Below, piece by piece: positions 46,221 to 59,704 of a stretch of 64,000 nt of DNA. The first letter of the stretch is position 1. Every line of letters begins with the position of its first letter. Both the position numbers and the translations under genes were made by a program. The notes below the pieces were generated by a model that worked only from the letters and a program-made list of their open reading frames with translations, was not told the origin of the DNA and did not search any database. This DNA comes from Saccharina japonica. Lineage: Eukaryota > Sar > Phaeophyceae > Laminariales > Laminariaceae. The stretch is taken from NCBI GenBank assembly GCA_008828725.1, contig MEHQ01000646.1, positions 508,960-572,959 on the forward strand. Direction: 5' to 3'.

Positions 46221-47484
46221 CAGCCGTTTCTTTTGTGACTTTATGTTGATTCACCAAGCACACAAATCTATAAAACATGTTCCAGCAGAATCTGTACTAT
46301 TGCTAGCACTGTAAACCTGGAGACACACCTTACGGAAAACGCGACACCTCCCTAACCAAACCTGTTAAGCACATCGGACATATGGTTGAAGAAGCCCTTG
46401 TCATTCACGTCAATATCTTGATCCCACTGGCAGATCTTTTCGACGCATTATTTAATACTTAACCATTAAAAATTCCCAGAAGCGAACGCTATAAAAATCC
46501 CTAACGCATCTATTGGTCAAGTGCAAAACATTCTACAGTAGTTCGCGCGCCACGATGATATTTAACACTTACATTCGTCGACTATGCCAACCAGTCGTAT
46601 ACCGACCGGTGCAAGCATGTAACGGAACAGTGCATCTCGTAAAGCGCGAGCGCCGTATAACGTAGTTTCCCAGGCGGGGGGCTGCATAATGACCAAGATG
46701 CAGGCAGCATTACGTAGCTTTACGGCATGCAAACACAACAACGTGTACTTAATAACAATCTAGCACCACTAGTAATAGTGGTATTAGTATCAGCATCTTA
46801 ATATCGAACGGTGAAAGCGTAAGGTTTATTCAGATATCGGTATCGGACGGATGCGCGTAACAGGCTTGGTTCAGGAGTCAGGAGCCATGCTGTTTTCCGC
46901 AAGGTGTGTGGCATAGGTGACTACTCACTACTATACCGGAAATATTAAATGCGGTAATTCAATGTTCACAAAAACAACGACGAAAACATATGGGAGTATA
47001 ATACGACGCCGGCGATGTTTGAGACTATTATTAGTGCGTTGATATTGCTACAGCCAATGTATGTCCCCCCTGATAACGTTGTCTGCAGCGAAATTTGCGC
47101 CCGACCAACTGCCTCCCATAAGCCAACTCTGGTATTCTTAATTTTGTCTGAAGTCATTGTCTGGAGATATTGTTATTTATCATGCGCCACTCGGGGAAGG
47201 ATACGCTAGCAGCAATTGTCTTTTATTTGTTTTTAAGTCCCTAGCCTGAAGGGCAACAATAAACACTACAGTAGCGTCACATGCGGTTTAGTTTTGGCGT
47301 GTGTAGTGCGATCGTGATTTCAGCCTTACCCTGGACTCCATCACGTAGCGCTGTAGAACGAAACTGTTTGTTGTTTGCCTGCCAATTGTACCAATCCCTA
47401 GTATTAAACTTGCTACTTCGGCCTTCCCATGTCCGTTCTCTCCTGCTTTTGACAAAGCGTACGTTGTCCCTCGGTTTCTCACAG
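46221..47484. other. Upstream of the LPMO2 linker exon; no gene recognised
   Basis: Expected location for LPMO2 catalytic exons, but none of the LPMO1 core motifs (WPPA, GVCGD, HWGH, YPGRYY) is visible in any plus frame. A short coding-like minus run lies at 46362-46441. Confidence 0.4.
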
Positions 47485-49076
47485 CGCAAGAGCAGGCCGT
47501 GGATTTGCCCGTGCCCACAGTGCCCGAGCCCCCTCTGCCCACACCGCCTCCGGTTGACGACACCTTCGCACCTACACCCGCTCCGAGGATGCCCCCAATT
47601 CCGACTCCGGAGCCTATTACACCGGCACCGACCAACGCTCCGGTTGACTTAACCTTTGCACCTACACCGGCTCCGAAGATGCCCCCACTTCCGACTCCGG
47701 AGCCTATTACACCGGCACCGACAAAAGCTCCGGTTGACTTAACCTTCGCACCTACACCGGCTCCGAGGATGCCCCCGATTCCGACTCCGGAGCCAATTAC
47801 ACCGGCACCGACCGACGCTCCGGTTGACTTAACCTTTGCACCTACACCGGCTCCGAAGATGCCCCCACTTCCGACTCCGGAGCCTATTACACCGGCACCG
47901 ACAAAAGCTCCGGTTGACTTAACCTTCGCACCTACACCGGCTCCGAGGATGCCCCCACTTCCGACTCCGGAGCCTATTACACCGGCACCGACAAAAGCTC
48001 CGGTTGATGCCACCTTCGCACCTACACCGGCTCCGAGGATGCCCGTGCTTCCGACTCCGGAGCCCATTACATTTCCACCGACAAAAGCTCCGGTTGATGC
48101 CACCTTCGCACCTACACCGGCTCCGAGGATGCCCGTGCTTCCGACTCCGGGGCCCATTACATTTGCACCGACAAAAGCTCCGGTTGATGCCACCTTCGCA
48201 CCTACACCGGCTCCGAGGATGCCCGTGCTTCCGACTTTGGGCCCTGTGACGCCAGCACCGACCAAGGCTCCGGTTGACGACACCTTCGCACCTACATCAG
48301 CTCCGGGGATGCCCGTGCTTCCGACTGTGGGCCCTGCGACGCCAGCACCGACAAAGGCTCCGGTTGACGACACCTTCGCACCTACATCGGCTCCGGGGAT
48401 GCCCGTGCTTCCGACTGTGGGCCCTGTGACGCCAGCACCGACAAAGGCTCCGGTTGACGACACCTTCGCACCTACACCGGCTCCGAGGATGCCCGTGCTT
48501 CCGACTGTGGGCCCTGTAACGCCAGCACCGACCAAGGCTCCAGTTGACGACACCTTCGCACCTACACCGGCTCCGAGGATGCCCGTGCTTCCGACTGTGG
48601 GCCCTGTTACGGCAGCACCGACGAAGGCTCCAGTTGACGACACCTTCGCACCCACACCGGCTCGGGGGATGCCCGTGCTTCCGACTGTGGGCCCTGTAAC
48701 GCCAGCACCGACCAAGGCTCCGGTTGACGACACCTTCGCACCCACACCGGCTCGGGGGATGCCGGTGCTTCCGACTGTGGGCCCTGTAACGCCAGCACCG
48801 ACCAAGGCCCCGGTTGTCGACACGTTCGCACCTACACCGGCTCCGGGGATGCCCGTGCTTCCGACTGTGGGCCCTGTAACGCCAGCACCGACCAACGGTC
48901 CGGTTGACGACACCTTCGCACCTACACCGGCTCCGGGGATGCCGGTGCTTCCGACTGTGGGCCCTATTACACCGGCGCCGATCCCGTCTGTTACGCCAGC
49001 GCCAACGTTTGGAGACACCATGGCACCAACATCCTCGGTAGAGGACTGCGTGCTCCCCGTGGAGGCATATGAGCAG
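47485..49076 (+). CDS. LPMO2 linker exon: 16 x 30-aa Pro/Thr-rich repeats
   Basis: After TTTCTCACAG (CG phase as in LPMO1) the exon reads QEQAVDLPVPTVPEPPLP, then sixteen exact-length 90-bp repeats (PVDDTFAPTPAP.MP.LPT type, drifting from DLTF to DATF to DDTF), then FGDTMAPTSSVEDC and VEAYEQ at CAG|GTGTGA. Repeat types cluster (1-5, 6-8, 9-16), showing local amplification. It forms a long, probably O-glycosylated spacer before CBM1. The antisense strand is open for 577 codons (Gly/Val/Thr-rich), a by-product of composition. Confidence 0.85.
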
Positions 49077-49560
49077 GTGTGAGATACATTGTTGAACGTG
49101 TCGTACGTAGTACATTGACTGCACAGTGTGGCTAATAGTATGGATGGTGTACTTCAACGCCATATAAGTGTTTATCGTTCGATATCACCATATTTAGTGT
49201 TTCTTGGAGACTCAAGCGCGATACACCATAGTGCATACCTGATAGGTATGTATGCATATATCAATGTGTTCCCCTTAAAGTACAGTGTTGAGTTTGAAGT
49301 CTACCGTTCTCCCCCCCACCCACTATCCACAATGCTTGTGTCGCAACTAAGGGTTAAGGTTGGGGCTAGCGTTAGGGTTAGCTCACCTCGTTCGCTTCAT
49401 TGTCGTGCGATACCGCTTATCCCGTCCGTTCACGTTTTCGCGCAAGATATGATATTTATGTGCGCGATGTATTGGTGATGACGATTGCTCCCATGCCGTG
49501 TTTCACCCGCTGTTGGTTCTGGCCTATTTGTTCTGCTCCTTGCTTTCTACCCGTGTGAAG

Positions 49561-49641
49561 TGCGGTGGAACTGGATGGGCCGGGTCCTCTTGCTGCCTCG
49601 AAGGTCACCAATGCGTCACCTTGGGGCCCTGCTATTCTCAG
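49561..49641 (+). CDS. LPMO2 CBM1a exon, copy 1
   Basis: Twenty-seven codons between GTGTGAAG and CAG|GTAGGT: CGGTGWAGSSCCLEGHQC, then VTLGPCYSQ. Joined to YEQ of the linker exon and to the Cys of the next exon it makes an intact CBM1. The intron position between Gln and Cys equals that of LPMO1. Confidence 0.85.
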
Positions 49642-51303
49642 GTAGGTGCTGCTTGGTTTATTGGCATTAGTAACACGGTAGCAATTCGTAACCCATGAAG
49701 CACTGTGTATGACCAAGACGACAGCATACTGAAAACATTAGTTGCGCAATATTTATGGAGAGAACTGCAGTATATTGCCATCATTGCTAGCAGCATTGCT
49801 AGCGGCATTCGCACGCCTCCGTGTTGTGGCGTTGATAATACTTGTGAGGCACGATCTGTTTTGATACAATGGGTACAAACGAATGTAAACAATCAGCACC
49901 TCCTCTTCGCCCTAAGCAGCGCTACCTTTTACCCGTCACAGTACCCACCCGTGGTAATACAGCATACAGACACTGTTCGTCTGCCAGTTGCTCAATATGA
50001 GATGGTCATATGGGATGATATGCTGATATCGGCACCCGTCAAAGCAATCTCGACGCGTGTATGTAGCGATTAATACTGCCAACAGTCAGGTATTACCCAT
50101 CGATGTCTCAGTCAGCACGTGCCGCACGCGCGCGATCCCATCGTTGGTTCAAGGCCCTATACATGATGTTTACAAAACGGAAAGCCCCAGCTGATTCCAG
50201 TAGTGACCGACATTCTTTCCCTGCACCGCAAGTTCACGTGGATGTTTGGAGGTCGATCCTGGACTAATGTTTACATGTTCTTTGGAATCTACCAACTCAG
50301 GACATAAGGGTGTTGTGATAGTTTTTTGTCACATATTTGTGGTTCGTTTGTTCGTTTTCGCGATGTATGGACCTGTTGGGATCCCATTTTTGCGACGAAA
50401 AACGACAACAAAAGGCACCGTCCGTTACTGTTTGGGAAGGGCTGATATAATGCATAAGGCGTGTGCAAAGTGTGTCTCCTTTGTACGGGAAAAATGCAAT
50501 GTCCACGGCGTTGCCTCGAAACAACTTAGGTTCAGTATGTTCAGTGTAGGTATGGACGTGGTATTCGTAGTTGATAATTGATCTTCGCCGGTCAGTTCTT
50601 CGAAAATCCGTGCGAACTGTTGTTCATACACGACTTGGAGTACTTGGCACCGGCTAGCCTAGCCTTATTTTGCAACAAAAGTAAATGCTTCAGTGGTTGT
50701 CTAGGACGCGTTAGCTGGGGTTTTGACACGCCGGGTGTGAATGTCTAATGACACTAATGACTATTTCAAGTTGTAAACAACCTCGGTATCTCCGAATCGA
50801 CCGGTAGTGAAAATATGTGGGTGCTCTGATCAAAGTCAGGAGAGATGGCAGGTTAGACCGTTCACGAGCCTATCTCAGGGTGACTTACAATCTACAATTT
50901 ATGTCGACAAACACTTGAGCGATTATAACACCAACAAAACTCGACGACGTCCATGTTTTGGCCATGTTATCATCTTGCTTGGACTCAAGTTTTGTTGGAA
51001 TGAGTATATCAACGGTGTGTGTTGGTAGGTTGTCTACATCGGGGTAACCGGGCAGCCTACCGGGGCATAACCTATGGTTGAGCCTACCAGGTAGTTTCCG
51101 ATTTGACCGCCCCCCAATACCAAATATTTACCTGTATTACCGCCCCCCCCAATACCTACATTTATCTAAAGAACTTGTATATCGTGACATCACGTATTCA
51201 ATGTAATAAGAAAGTTGGGAAACTGTACTCGAGTTGTCGGGTAGCCTTCACAGCGCTAAAACTATAGAGACAAAACACGTACTACCCGAGTTTGTGCCGG
51301 TTT

Positions 51304-51345
51304 GCTCTTAGCATCCGCTCTTAGCATCCGCTCTTAGCATCGAAG
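51304..51345 (+). repeat. 13-bp tandem repeat (CGCTCTTAGCATC)3
   Basis: Three units. The duplicate region at 61379-61442 has five, one with a point change. Confidence 0.9.
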
Positions 51346-51543
51346 TAGAATGGGATAGAACGTAAAAACGGATATATCAGTATACCAGTATATCAGCTAT
51401 ATGTGTGACCGGTAATTCAGCCGTCAAATACCATACCCGTATACATAGTTGGCGATGCGAGTTTATGGGTAATCTACCCGGGTGGGCGGGTAACTATTAC
51501 ACAGGAGTATTGATCCAAACGCCATACCCATTTGTGTACAGTG

Positions 51544-54500
51544 CAGTACAGTACAGTACAGTACAGTACAGTACAGTACAGTACAGTACAGTACAGTACA
51601 GTACAGTACAGTACAGTACAGTATAGTACAGTACAGTACAGTACAGTACAGTACAGTACAGTACAGTACAGTACAGTACAGTACAGTACAGTACAGTACA
51701 GTACAGTACAGTACAGTACAGTACAGTACAGTACAGTACAGTACAGTACAGTACAGTACAGTACAGTACAGTACAGTACAGTACAGTACAGTACAGTACA
51801 GTACAGTACAGTACAGTACAGTACAGTACAGTACAGTACAGTACAGTACAGTACAGTACAGTACAGTACAGTACAGTACAGTACAGTACAGTACAGTACA
51901 GTACAGTACAGTACAGTACAGTACAGTACAGTACAGTACAGTACAGTACAGTACAGTACAGTACAGTACAGTACAGTACAGTACAGTACAGTACAGTACA
52001 GTACAGTACAGTACAGTACAGTACAGTACAGTACAGTACAGTACAGTACAGTACAGTACAGTACAGTACAGTACAGTACAGTACAGTACAGTACAGTACA
52101 GTACAGTACAGTACAGTACAGTACAGTACAGTACAGTACAGTACAGTACAGTACAGTACAGTACAGTACAGTACAGTACAGTACAGTACAGTACAGTACA
52201 GTACAGTACAGTACAGTACAGTACAGTACAGTACAGTACAGTACAGTACAGTACAGTACAGTACAGTACAGTACAGTACAGTACAGTACAGTACAGTACA
52301 GTACAGTACAGTACAGTACAGTACAGTACAGTACAGTACAGTACAGTACAGTACAGTACAGTACAGTACAGTACAGTACAGTACAGTACAGTACAGTACA
52401 GTACAGTACAGTACAGTACAGTACAGTACAGTACAGTACAGTACAGTACAGTACAGTACAGTACAGTACAGTACAGTACAGTACAGTACAGTACAGTACA
52501 GTACAGTACAGTACAGTACAGTACAGTACAGTACAGTACAGTACAGTACAGTACAGTACAGTACAGTACAGTACAGTACAGTACAGTACAGTACAGTACA
52601 GTACAGTACAGTACAGTACAGTACAGTACAGTACAGTACAGTACAGTACAGTACAGTACAGTACAGTACAGTACAGTACAGTACAGTACAGTACAGTACA
52701 GTACAGTACAGTACAGTACAGTACAGTACAGTACAGTACAGTACAGTACAGTACAGTACAGTACAGTACAGTACAGTACAGTACAGTACAGTACAGTACA
52801 GTACAGTACAGTACAGTACAGTACAGTACAGTACAGTACAGTACAGTACAGTACAGTACAGTACAGTACAGTACAGTACAGTACAGTACAGTACAGTACA
52901 GTACAGTACAGTACAGTACAGTACAGTACAGTACAGTACAGTACAGTACAGTACAGTACAGTACAGTACAGTACAGTACAGTACAGTACAGTACAGTACA
53001 GTACAGTACAGTACAGTACAGTACAGTACAGTACAGTACAGTACAGTACAGTACAGTACAGTACAGTACAGTACAGTACAGTACAGTACAGTACAGTACA
53101 GTACAGTACAGTACAGTACAGTACAGTACAGTACAGTACAGTACAGTACAGTACAGTACAGTACAGTACAGTACAGTACAGTACAGTACAGTACAGTACA
53201 GTACAGTACAGTACAGTACAGTACAGTACAGTACAGTACAGTACAGTACAGTACAGTACAGTACAGTACAGTACAGTACAGTACAGTACAGTACAGTACA
53301 GTACAGTACAGTACAGTACAGTACAGTACAGTACAGTACAGTACAGTACAGTACAGTACAGTACAGTACAGTACAGTACAGTACAGTACAGTACAGTACA
53401 GTACAGTACAGTACAGTACAGTACAGTACAGTACAGTACAGTACAGTACAGTACAGTACAGTACAGTACAGTACAGTACAGTACAGTACAGTACAGTACA
53501 GTACAGTACAGTACAGTACAGTACAGTACAGTACAGTACAGTACAGTACAGTACAGTACAGTACAGTACAGTACAGTACAGTACAGTACAGTACAGTACA
53601 GTACAGTACAGTACAGTACAGTACAGTACAGTACAGTACAGTACAGTACAGTACAGTACAGTACAGTACAGTACAGTACAGTACAGTACAGTACAGTACA
53701 GTACAGTACAGTACAGTACAGTACAGTACAGTACAGTACAGTACAGTACAGTACAGTACAGTACAGTACAGTACAGTACAGTACAGTACAGTACAGTACA
53801 GTACAGTACAGTACAGTACAGTACAGTACAGTACAGTACAGTACAGTACAGTACAGTACAGTACAGTACAGTACAGTACAGTACAGTACAGTACAGTACA
53901 GTACAGTACAGTACAGTACAGTACAGTACAGTACAGTACAGTACAGTACAGTACAGTACAGTACAGTACAGTACAGTACAGTACAGTACAGTACAGTACA
54001 GTACAGTACAGTACAGTACAGTACAGTACAGTACAGTACAGTACAGTACAGTACAGTACAGTACAGTACAGTACAGTACAGTACAGTACAGTACAGTACA
54101 GTACAGTACAGTACAGTACAGTACAGTACAGTACAGTACAGTACAGTACAGTACAGTACAGTACAGTACAGTACAGTACAGTACAGTACAGTACAGTACA
54201 GTACAGTACAGTACAGTACAGTACAGTACAGTACAGTACAGTACAGTACAGTACAGTACAGTACAGTACAGTACAGTACAGTACAGTACAGTACAGTACA
54301 GTACAGTACAGTACAGTACAGTACAGTACAGTACAGTACAGTACAGTACAGTACAGTACAGTACAGTACAGTACAGTACAGTACAGTACAGTACAGTACA
54401 GTACAGTACAGTACAGTACAGTACAGTACAGTACAGTACAGTACAGTACAGTACAGTACAGTACAGTACAGTACAGTACAGTACAGTACAGTACAGTACA

Positions 54501-57500
54501 GTACAGTACAGTACAGTACAGTACAGTACAGTACAGTACAGTACAGTACAGTACAGTACAGTACAGTACAGTACAGTACAGTACAGTACAGTACAGTACA
54601 GTACAGTACAGTACAGTACAGTACAGTACAGTACAGTACAGTACAGTACAGTACAGTACAGTACAGTACAGTACAGTACAGTACAGTACAGTACAGTACA
54701 GTACAGTACAGTACAGTACAGTACAGTACAGTACAGTACAGTACAGTACAGTACAGTACAGTACAGTACAGTACAGTACAGTACAGTACAGTACAGTACA
54801 GTACAGTACAGTACAGTACAGTACAGTACAGTACAGTACAGTACAGTACAGTACAGTACAGTACAGTACAGTACAGTACAGTACAGTACAGTACAGTACA
54901 GTACAGTACAGTACAGTACAGTACAGTACAGTACAGTACAGTACAGTACAGTACAGTACAGTACAGTACAGTACAGTACAGTACAGTACAGTACAGTACA
55001 GTACAGTACAGTACAGTACAGTACAGTACAGTACAGTACAGTACAGTACAGTACAGTACAGTACAGTACAGTACAGTACAGTACAGTACAGTACAGTACA
55101 GTACAGTACAGTACAGTACAGTACAGTACAGTACAGTACAGTACAGTACAGTACAGTACAGTACAGTACAGTACAGTACAGTACAGTACAGTACAGTACA
55201 GTACAGTACAGTACAGTACAGTACAGTACAGTACAGTACAGTACAGTACAGTACAGTACAGTACAGTACAGTACAGTACAGTACAGTACAGTACAGTACA
55301 GTACAGTACAGTACAGTACAGTACAGTACAGTACAGTACAGTACAGTACAGTACAGTACAGTACAGTACAGTACAGTACAGTACAGTACAGTACAGTACA
55401 GTACAGTACAGTACAGTACAGTACAGTACAGTACAGTACAGTACAGTACAGTACAGTACAGTACAGTACAGTACAGTACAGTACAGTACAGTACAGTACA
55501 GTACAGTACAGTACAGTACAGTACAGTACAGTACAGTACAGTACAGTACAGTACAGTACAGTACAGTACAGTACAGTACAGTACAGTACAGTACAGTACA
55601 GTACAGTACAGTACAGTACAGTACAGTACAGTACAGTACAGTACAGTACAGTACAGTACAGTACAGTACAGTACAGTACAGTACAGTACAGTACAGTACA
55701 GTACAGTACAGTACAGTACAGTACAGTACAGTACAGTACAGTACAGTACAGTACAGTACAGTACAGTACAGTACAGTACAGTACAGTACAGTACAGTACA
55801 GTACAGTACAGTACAGTACAGTACAGTACAGTACAGTACAGTACAGTACAGTACAGTACAGTACAGTACAGTACAGTACAGTACAGTACAGTACAGTACA
55901 GTACAGTACAGTACAGTACAGTACAGTACAGTACAGTACAGTACAGTACAGTACAGTACAGTACAGTACAGTACAGTACAGTACAGTACAGTACAGTACA
56001 GTACAGTACAGTACAGTACAGTACAGTACAGTACAGTACAGTACAGTACAGTACAGTACAGTACAGTACAGTACAGTACAGTACAGTACAGTACAGTACA
56101 GTACAGTACAGTACAGTACAGTACAGTACAGTACAGTACAGTACAGTACAGTACAGTACAGTACAGTACAGTACAGTACAGTACAGTACAGTACAGTACA
56201 GTACAGTACAGTACAGTACAGTACAGTACAGTACAGTACAGTACAGTACAGTACAGTACAGTACAGTACAGTACAGTACAGTACAGTACAGTACAGTACA
56301 GTACAGTACAGTACAGTACAGTACAGTACAGTACAGTACAGTACAGTACAGTACAGTACAGTACAGTACAGTACAGTACAGTACAGTACAGTACAGTACA
56401 GTACAGTACAGTACAGTACAGTACAGTACAGTACAGTACAGTACAGTACAGTACAGTACAGTACAGTACAGTACAGTACAGTACAGTACAGTACAGTACA
56501 GTACAGTACAGTACAGTACAGTACAGTACAGTACAGTACAGTACAGTACAGTACAGTACAGTACAGTACAGTACAGTACAGTACAGTACAGTACAGTACA
56601 GTACAGTACAGTACAGTACAGTACAGTACAGTACAGTACAGTACAGTACAGTACAGTACAGTACAGTACAGTACAGTACAGTACAGTACAGTACAGTACA
56701 GTACAGTACAGTACAGTACAGTACAGTACAGTACAGTACAGTACAGTACAGTACAGTACAGTACAGTACAGTACAGTACAGTACAGTACAGTACAGTACA
56801 GTACAGTACAGTACAGTACAGTACAGTACAGTACAGTACAGTACAGTACAGTACAGTACAGTACAGTACAGTACAGTACAGTACAGTACAGTACAGTACA
56901 GTACAGTACAGTACAGTACAGTACAGTACAGTACAGTACAGTACAGTACAGTACAGTACAGTACAGTACAGTACAGTACAGTACAGTACAGTACAGTACA
57001 GTACAGTACAGTACAGTACAGTACAGTACAGTACAGTACAGTACAGTACAGTACAGTACAGTACAGTACAGTACAGTACAGTACAGTACAGTACAGTACA
57101 GTACAGTACAGTACAGTACAGTACAGTACAGTACAGTACAGTACAGTACAGTACAGTACAGTACAGTACAGTACAGTACAGTACAGTACAGTACAGTACA
57201 GTACAGTACAGTACAGTACAGTACAGTACAGTACAGTACAGTACAGTACAGTACAGTACAGTACAGTACAGTACAGTACAGTACAGTACAGTACAGTACA
57301 GTACAGTACAGTACAGTACAGTACAGTACAGTACAGTACAGTACAGTACAGTACAGTACAGTACAGTACAGTACAGTACAGTACAGTACAGTACAGTACA
57401 GTACAGTACAGTACAGTACAGTACAGTACAGTACAGTACAGTACAGTACAGTACAGTACAGTACAGTACAGTACAGTACAGTACAGTACAGTACAGTACA

Positions 57501-58734
57501 GTACAGTACAGTACAGTACAGTACAGTACAGTACAGTACAGTACAGTACAGTACAGTACAGTACAGTACAGTACAGTACAGTACAGTACAGTACAGTACA
57601 GTACAGTACAGTACAGTACAGTACAGTACAGTACAGTACAGTACAGTACAGTACAGTACAGTACAGTACAGTACAGTACAGTACAGTACAGTACAGTACA
57701 GTACAGTACAGTACAGTACAGTACAGTACAGTACAGTACAGTACAGTACAGTACAGTACAGTACAGTACAGTACAGTACAGTACAGTACAGTACAGTACA
57801 GTACAGTACAGTACAGTACAGTACAGTACAGTACAGTACAGTACAGTACAGTACAGTACAGTACAGTACAGTACAGTACAGTACAGTACAGTACAGTACA
57901 GTACAGTACAGTACAGTACAGTACAGTACAGTACAGTACAGTACAGTACAGTACAGTACAGTACAGTACAGTACAGTACAGTACAGTACAGTACAGTACA
58001 GTACAGTACAGTACAGTACAGTACAGTACAGTACAGTACAGTACAGTACAGTACAGTACAGTACAGTACAGTACAGTACAGTACAGTACAGTACAGTACA
58101 GTACAGTACAGTACAGTACAGTACAGTACAGTACAGTACAGTACAGTACAGTACAGTACAGTACAGTACAGTACAGTACAGTACAGTACAGTACAGTACA
58201 GTACAGTACAGTACAGTACAGTACAGTACAGTACAGTACAGTACAGTACAGTACAGTACAGTACAGTACAGTACAGTACAGTACAGTACAGTACAGTACA
58301 GTACAGTACAGTACAGTACAGTACAGTACAGTACAGTACAGTACAGTACAGTACAGTACAGTACAGTACAGTACAGTACAGTACAGTACAGTACAGTACA
58401 GTACAGTACAGTACAGTACAGTACAGTACAGTACAGTACAGTACAGTACAGTACAGTACAGTACAGTACAGTACAGTACAGTACAGTACAGTACAGTACA
58501 GTACAGTACAGTACAGTACAGTACAGTACAGTACAGTACAGTACAGTACAGTACAGTACAGTACAGTACAGTACAGTACAGTACAGTACAGTACAGTACA
58601 GTACAGTACAGTACAGTACAGTACAGTACAGTACAGTACAGTACAGTACAGTACAGTACAGTACAGTACAGTACAGTACAGTACAGTACAGTACAGTACA
58701 GTACAGTACAGTACAGTACAGTACAGTACAGTAC
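51544..58734. repeat. Giant (TACAG)n pentanucleotide array, 7.19 kb
   Basis: About 1,438 head-to-tail copies of TACAG with, as far as I can see by eye, one substitution (TATAG at about 51621-51625, near the left edge). The pentamer contains no stop codon in any frame, so all six frames stay open for about 2,450 codons (VQYST or YCTVL pentapeptides). These are artefacts. It lies between two copies of a segmental duplication inside the LPMO2 region. Each unit holds an AG and a GT. Confidence 0.98.
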
Positions 58735-59183
58735 CACACCGGCTCGGGGGATGCCGGTGCTTCCGACTGTGGGCCCTGTAACGCCAGCACCGACCAAGGC
58801 CCCGGTTGTCGACACGTTCGCACGCTCCGGTTGACGACACCTTCGCACCTACACCGGCTCCGGGGATGCCCGTGCTTCCGACTGTGGGCCCTGTGACGCC
58901 AGCACCGACCAACGCTCCGGTTGACGACACCTTCGCACCTACACCGGCTCCGGGGATGCCCGTGCTTCCGACTCCGGATCCTGTGACACAGACACCGACT
59001 AACGCTCCGGTTGACGACACCTTCGGACCTACACCGGCTCCGGGGATGCCCGTGCTTCCGACTGTGGGCCCTGTGACACCGGCGCCGATCCCGTCTGTTA
59101 CGCCAGCGCCAACGTTTGGAGACACCATGGCGCCAACATCATCTGTAGGGGACTGCCTGCTTCCCGTGGAGGCATATGAGCAG
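58735..59183 (+). pseudogene. LPMO2 linker exon fragment, copy 2 (broken)
   Basis: It starts abruptly at the array edge in mid-repeat (CACACCGGCTCGGGGGATGC). A non-multiple-of-three deletion at about 58822 (TTCGCA|CGCTCC) throws the upstream frame into a TGA at about 58833. The downstream frame, which leads through three repeats to SSVGDCLLPVEAYEQ and an intact donor, is closed upstream by TAA at 58779. No acceptor of its own is evident except the TACAG units of the array. Confidence 0.75.
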
Positions 59184-59353
59184 GTGTGAGACACAATTGT
59201 TGAACGTGCCGTACGTAGTACATTGACTGCACAGGGTGGCTAGCCGTATGGATGCTTTACTTCAACACCATATAAGTGTTGATCGATCGATATCACCATG
59301 TTTAGTGTTTTTTCGAGACTCAAGCGCGACACACCATAATGTATACCTGATAG

Positions 59354-59405
59354 GTATGTATGTATGTATGTATGTATGTATGTATGTATGTATGTATGTA
59401 TGTAT
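59354..59405 (+). repeat. (TATG)n microsatellite
   Basis: About 13 tetramers, where the corresponding site in copy 1 (49243-49258) has only about three. Marks divergence since the duplication. Confidence 0.95.
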
Positions 59406-59492
59406 CAATGTGTTCCCCTTAAAGCAGAGTGTTGAGTTTGAAGTCCACCGTTCTCCCCCCCACCCACTATCCACAATGCTTGTGTCGTAGCT

Positions 59493-59522
59493 ATGGGTTA
59501 GGGTTAGGGCTAGCGTTAGGGT
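59493..59522 (+). repeat. Interstitial telomere-like TTAGGG tract
   Basis: GGGTTAGGGTTAGGGCTAGC followed by GTTAGGGTT. Copy 1 has the degenerate version at 49349-49383. Confidence 0.85.
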
Positions 59523-59704
59523 TGGCTCACCTCGTTTGCTTCGTTGGCGCGCTTTACCGCTTATCCCGTCCGTTCACGTATTTGCGCATGATATGATAAG
59601 AATGTGCACGATGTATTGGGGATGACGATTGCTCCCATCCCGTGTTTCACCCGCTGTTGGTTCTGGTTCATTCCTTCTACTCCTTGCTTTCTACCCATGT
59701 AAAG

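Larger units (their letters stand above)
48743..51543 (+). repeat. Segmental duplication, copy 1 (linker end, CBM1a exon, intron)
   Basis: Matches 58735-61645 at high identity across coding and intron sequence: the last repeats of the linker, CBM1a exon, then GCGCAATATTTATGGAGA and so on. It ends at the start of the (TACAG)n array. Confidence 0.95.

Noticed and set aside
46362-46443. Minus-strand coding-like run ICQWDQDIDVNDKGFFNHMS with a downstream GT
   Set aside because: Composition looks coding, but there is an in-frame TAA just upstream with no good acceptor in between, and no neighbouring exon to join. It may be a relic exon.
47288-49021. 577-codon antisense frame (Gly/Val/Thr-rich) over the LPMO2 linker
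   Set aside because: The plus strand has conserved splice borders, phase and CBM1 continuity shared with LPMO1. The antisense openness follows from the codon composition of the 90-bp repeats.
51463-59194. Four open frames of about 2,450-2,565 codons on both strands across the pentanucleotide array
   Set aside because: The TACAG pentamer contains no stop codon in any frame, so the length is automatic. Products would be pure VQYST or YCTVL repeats, and the flanking pieces belong to the opposite-strand CBM1 region.
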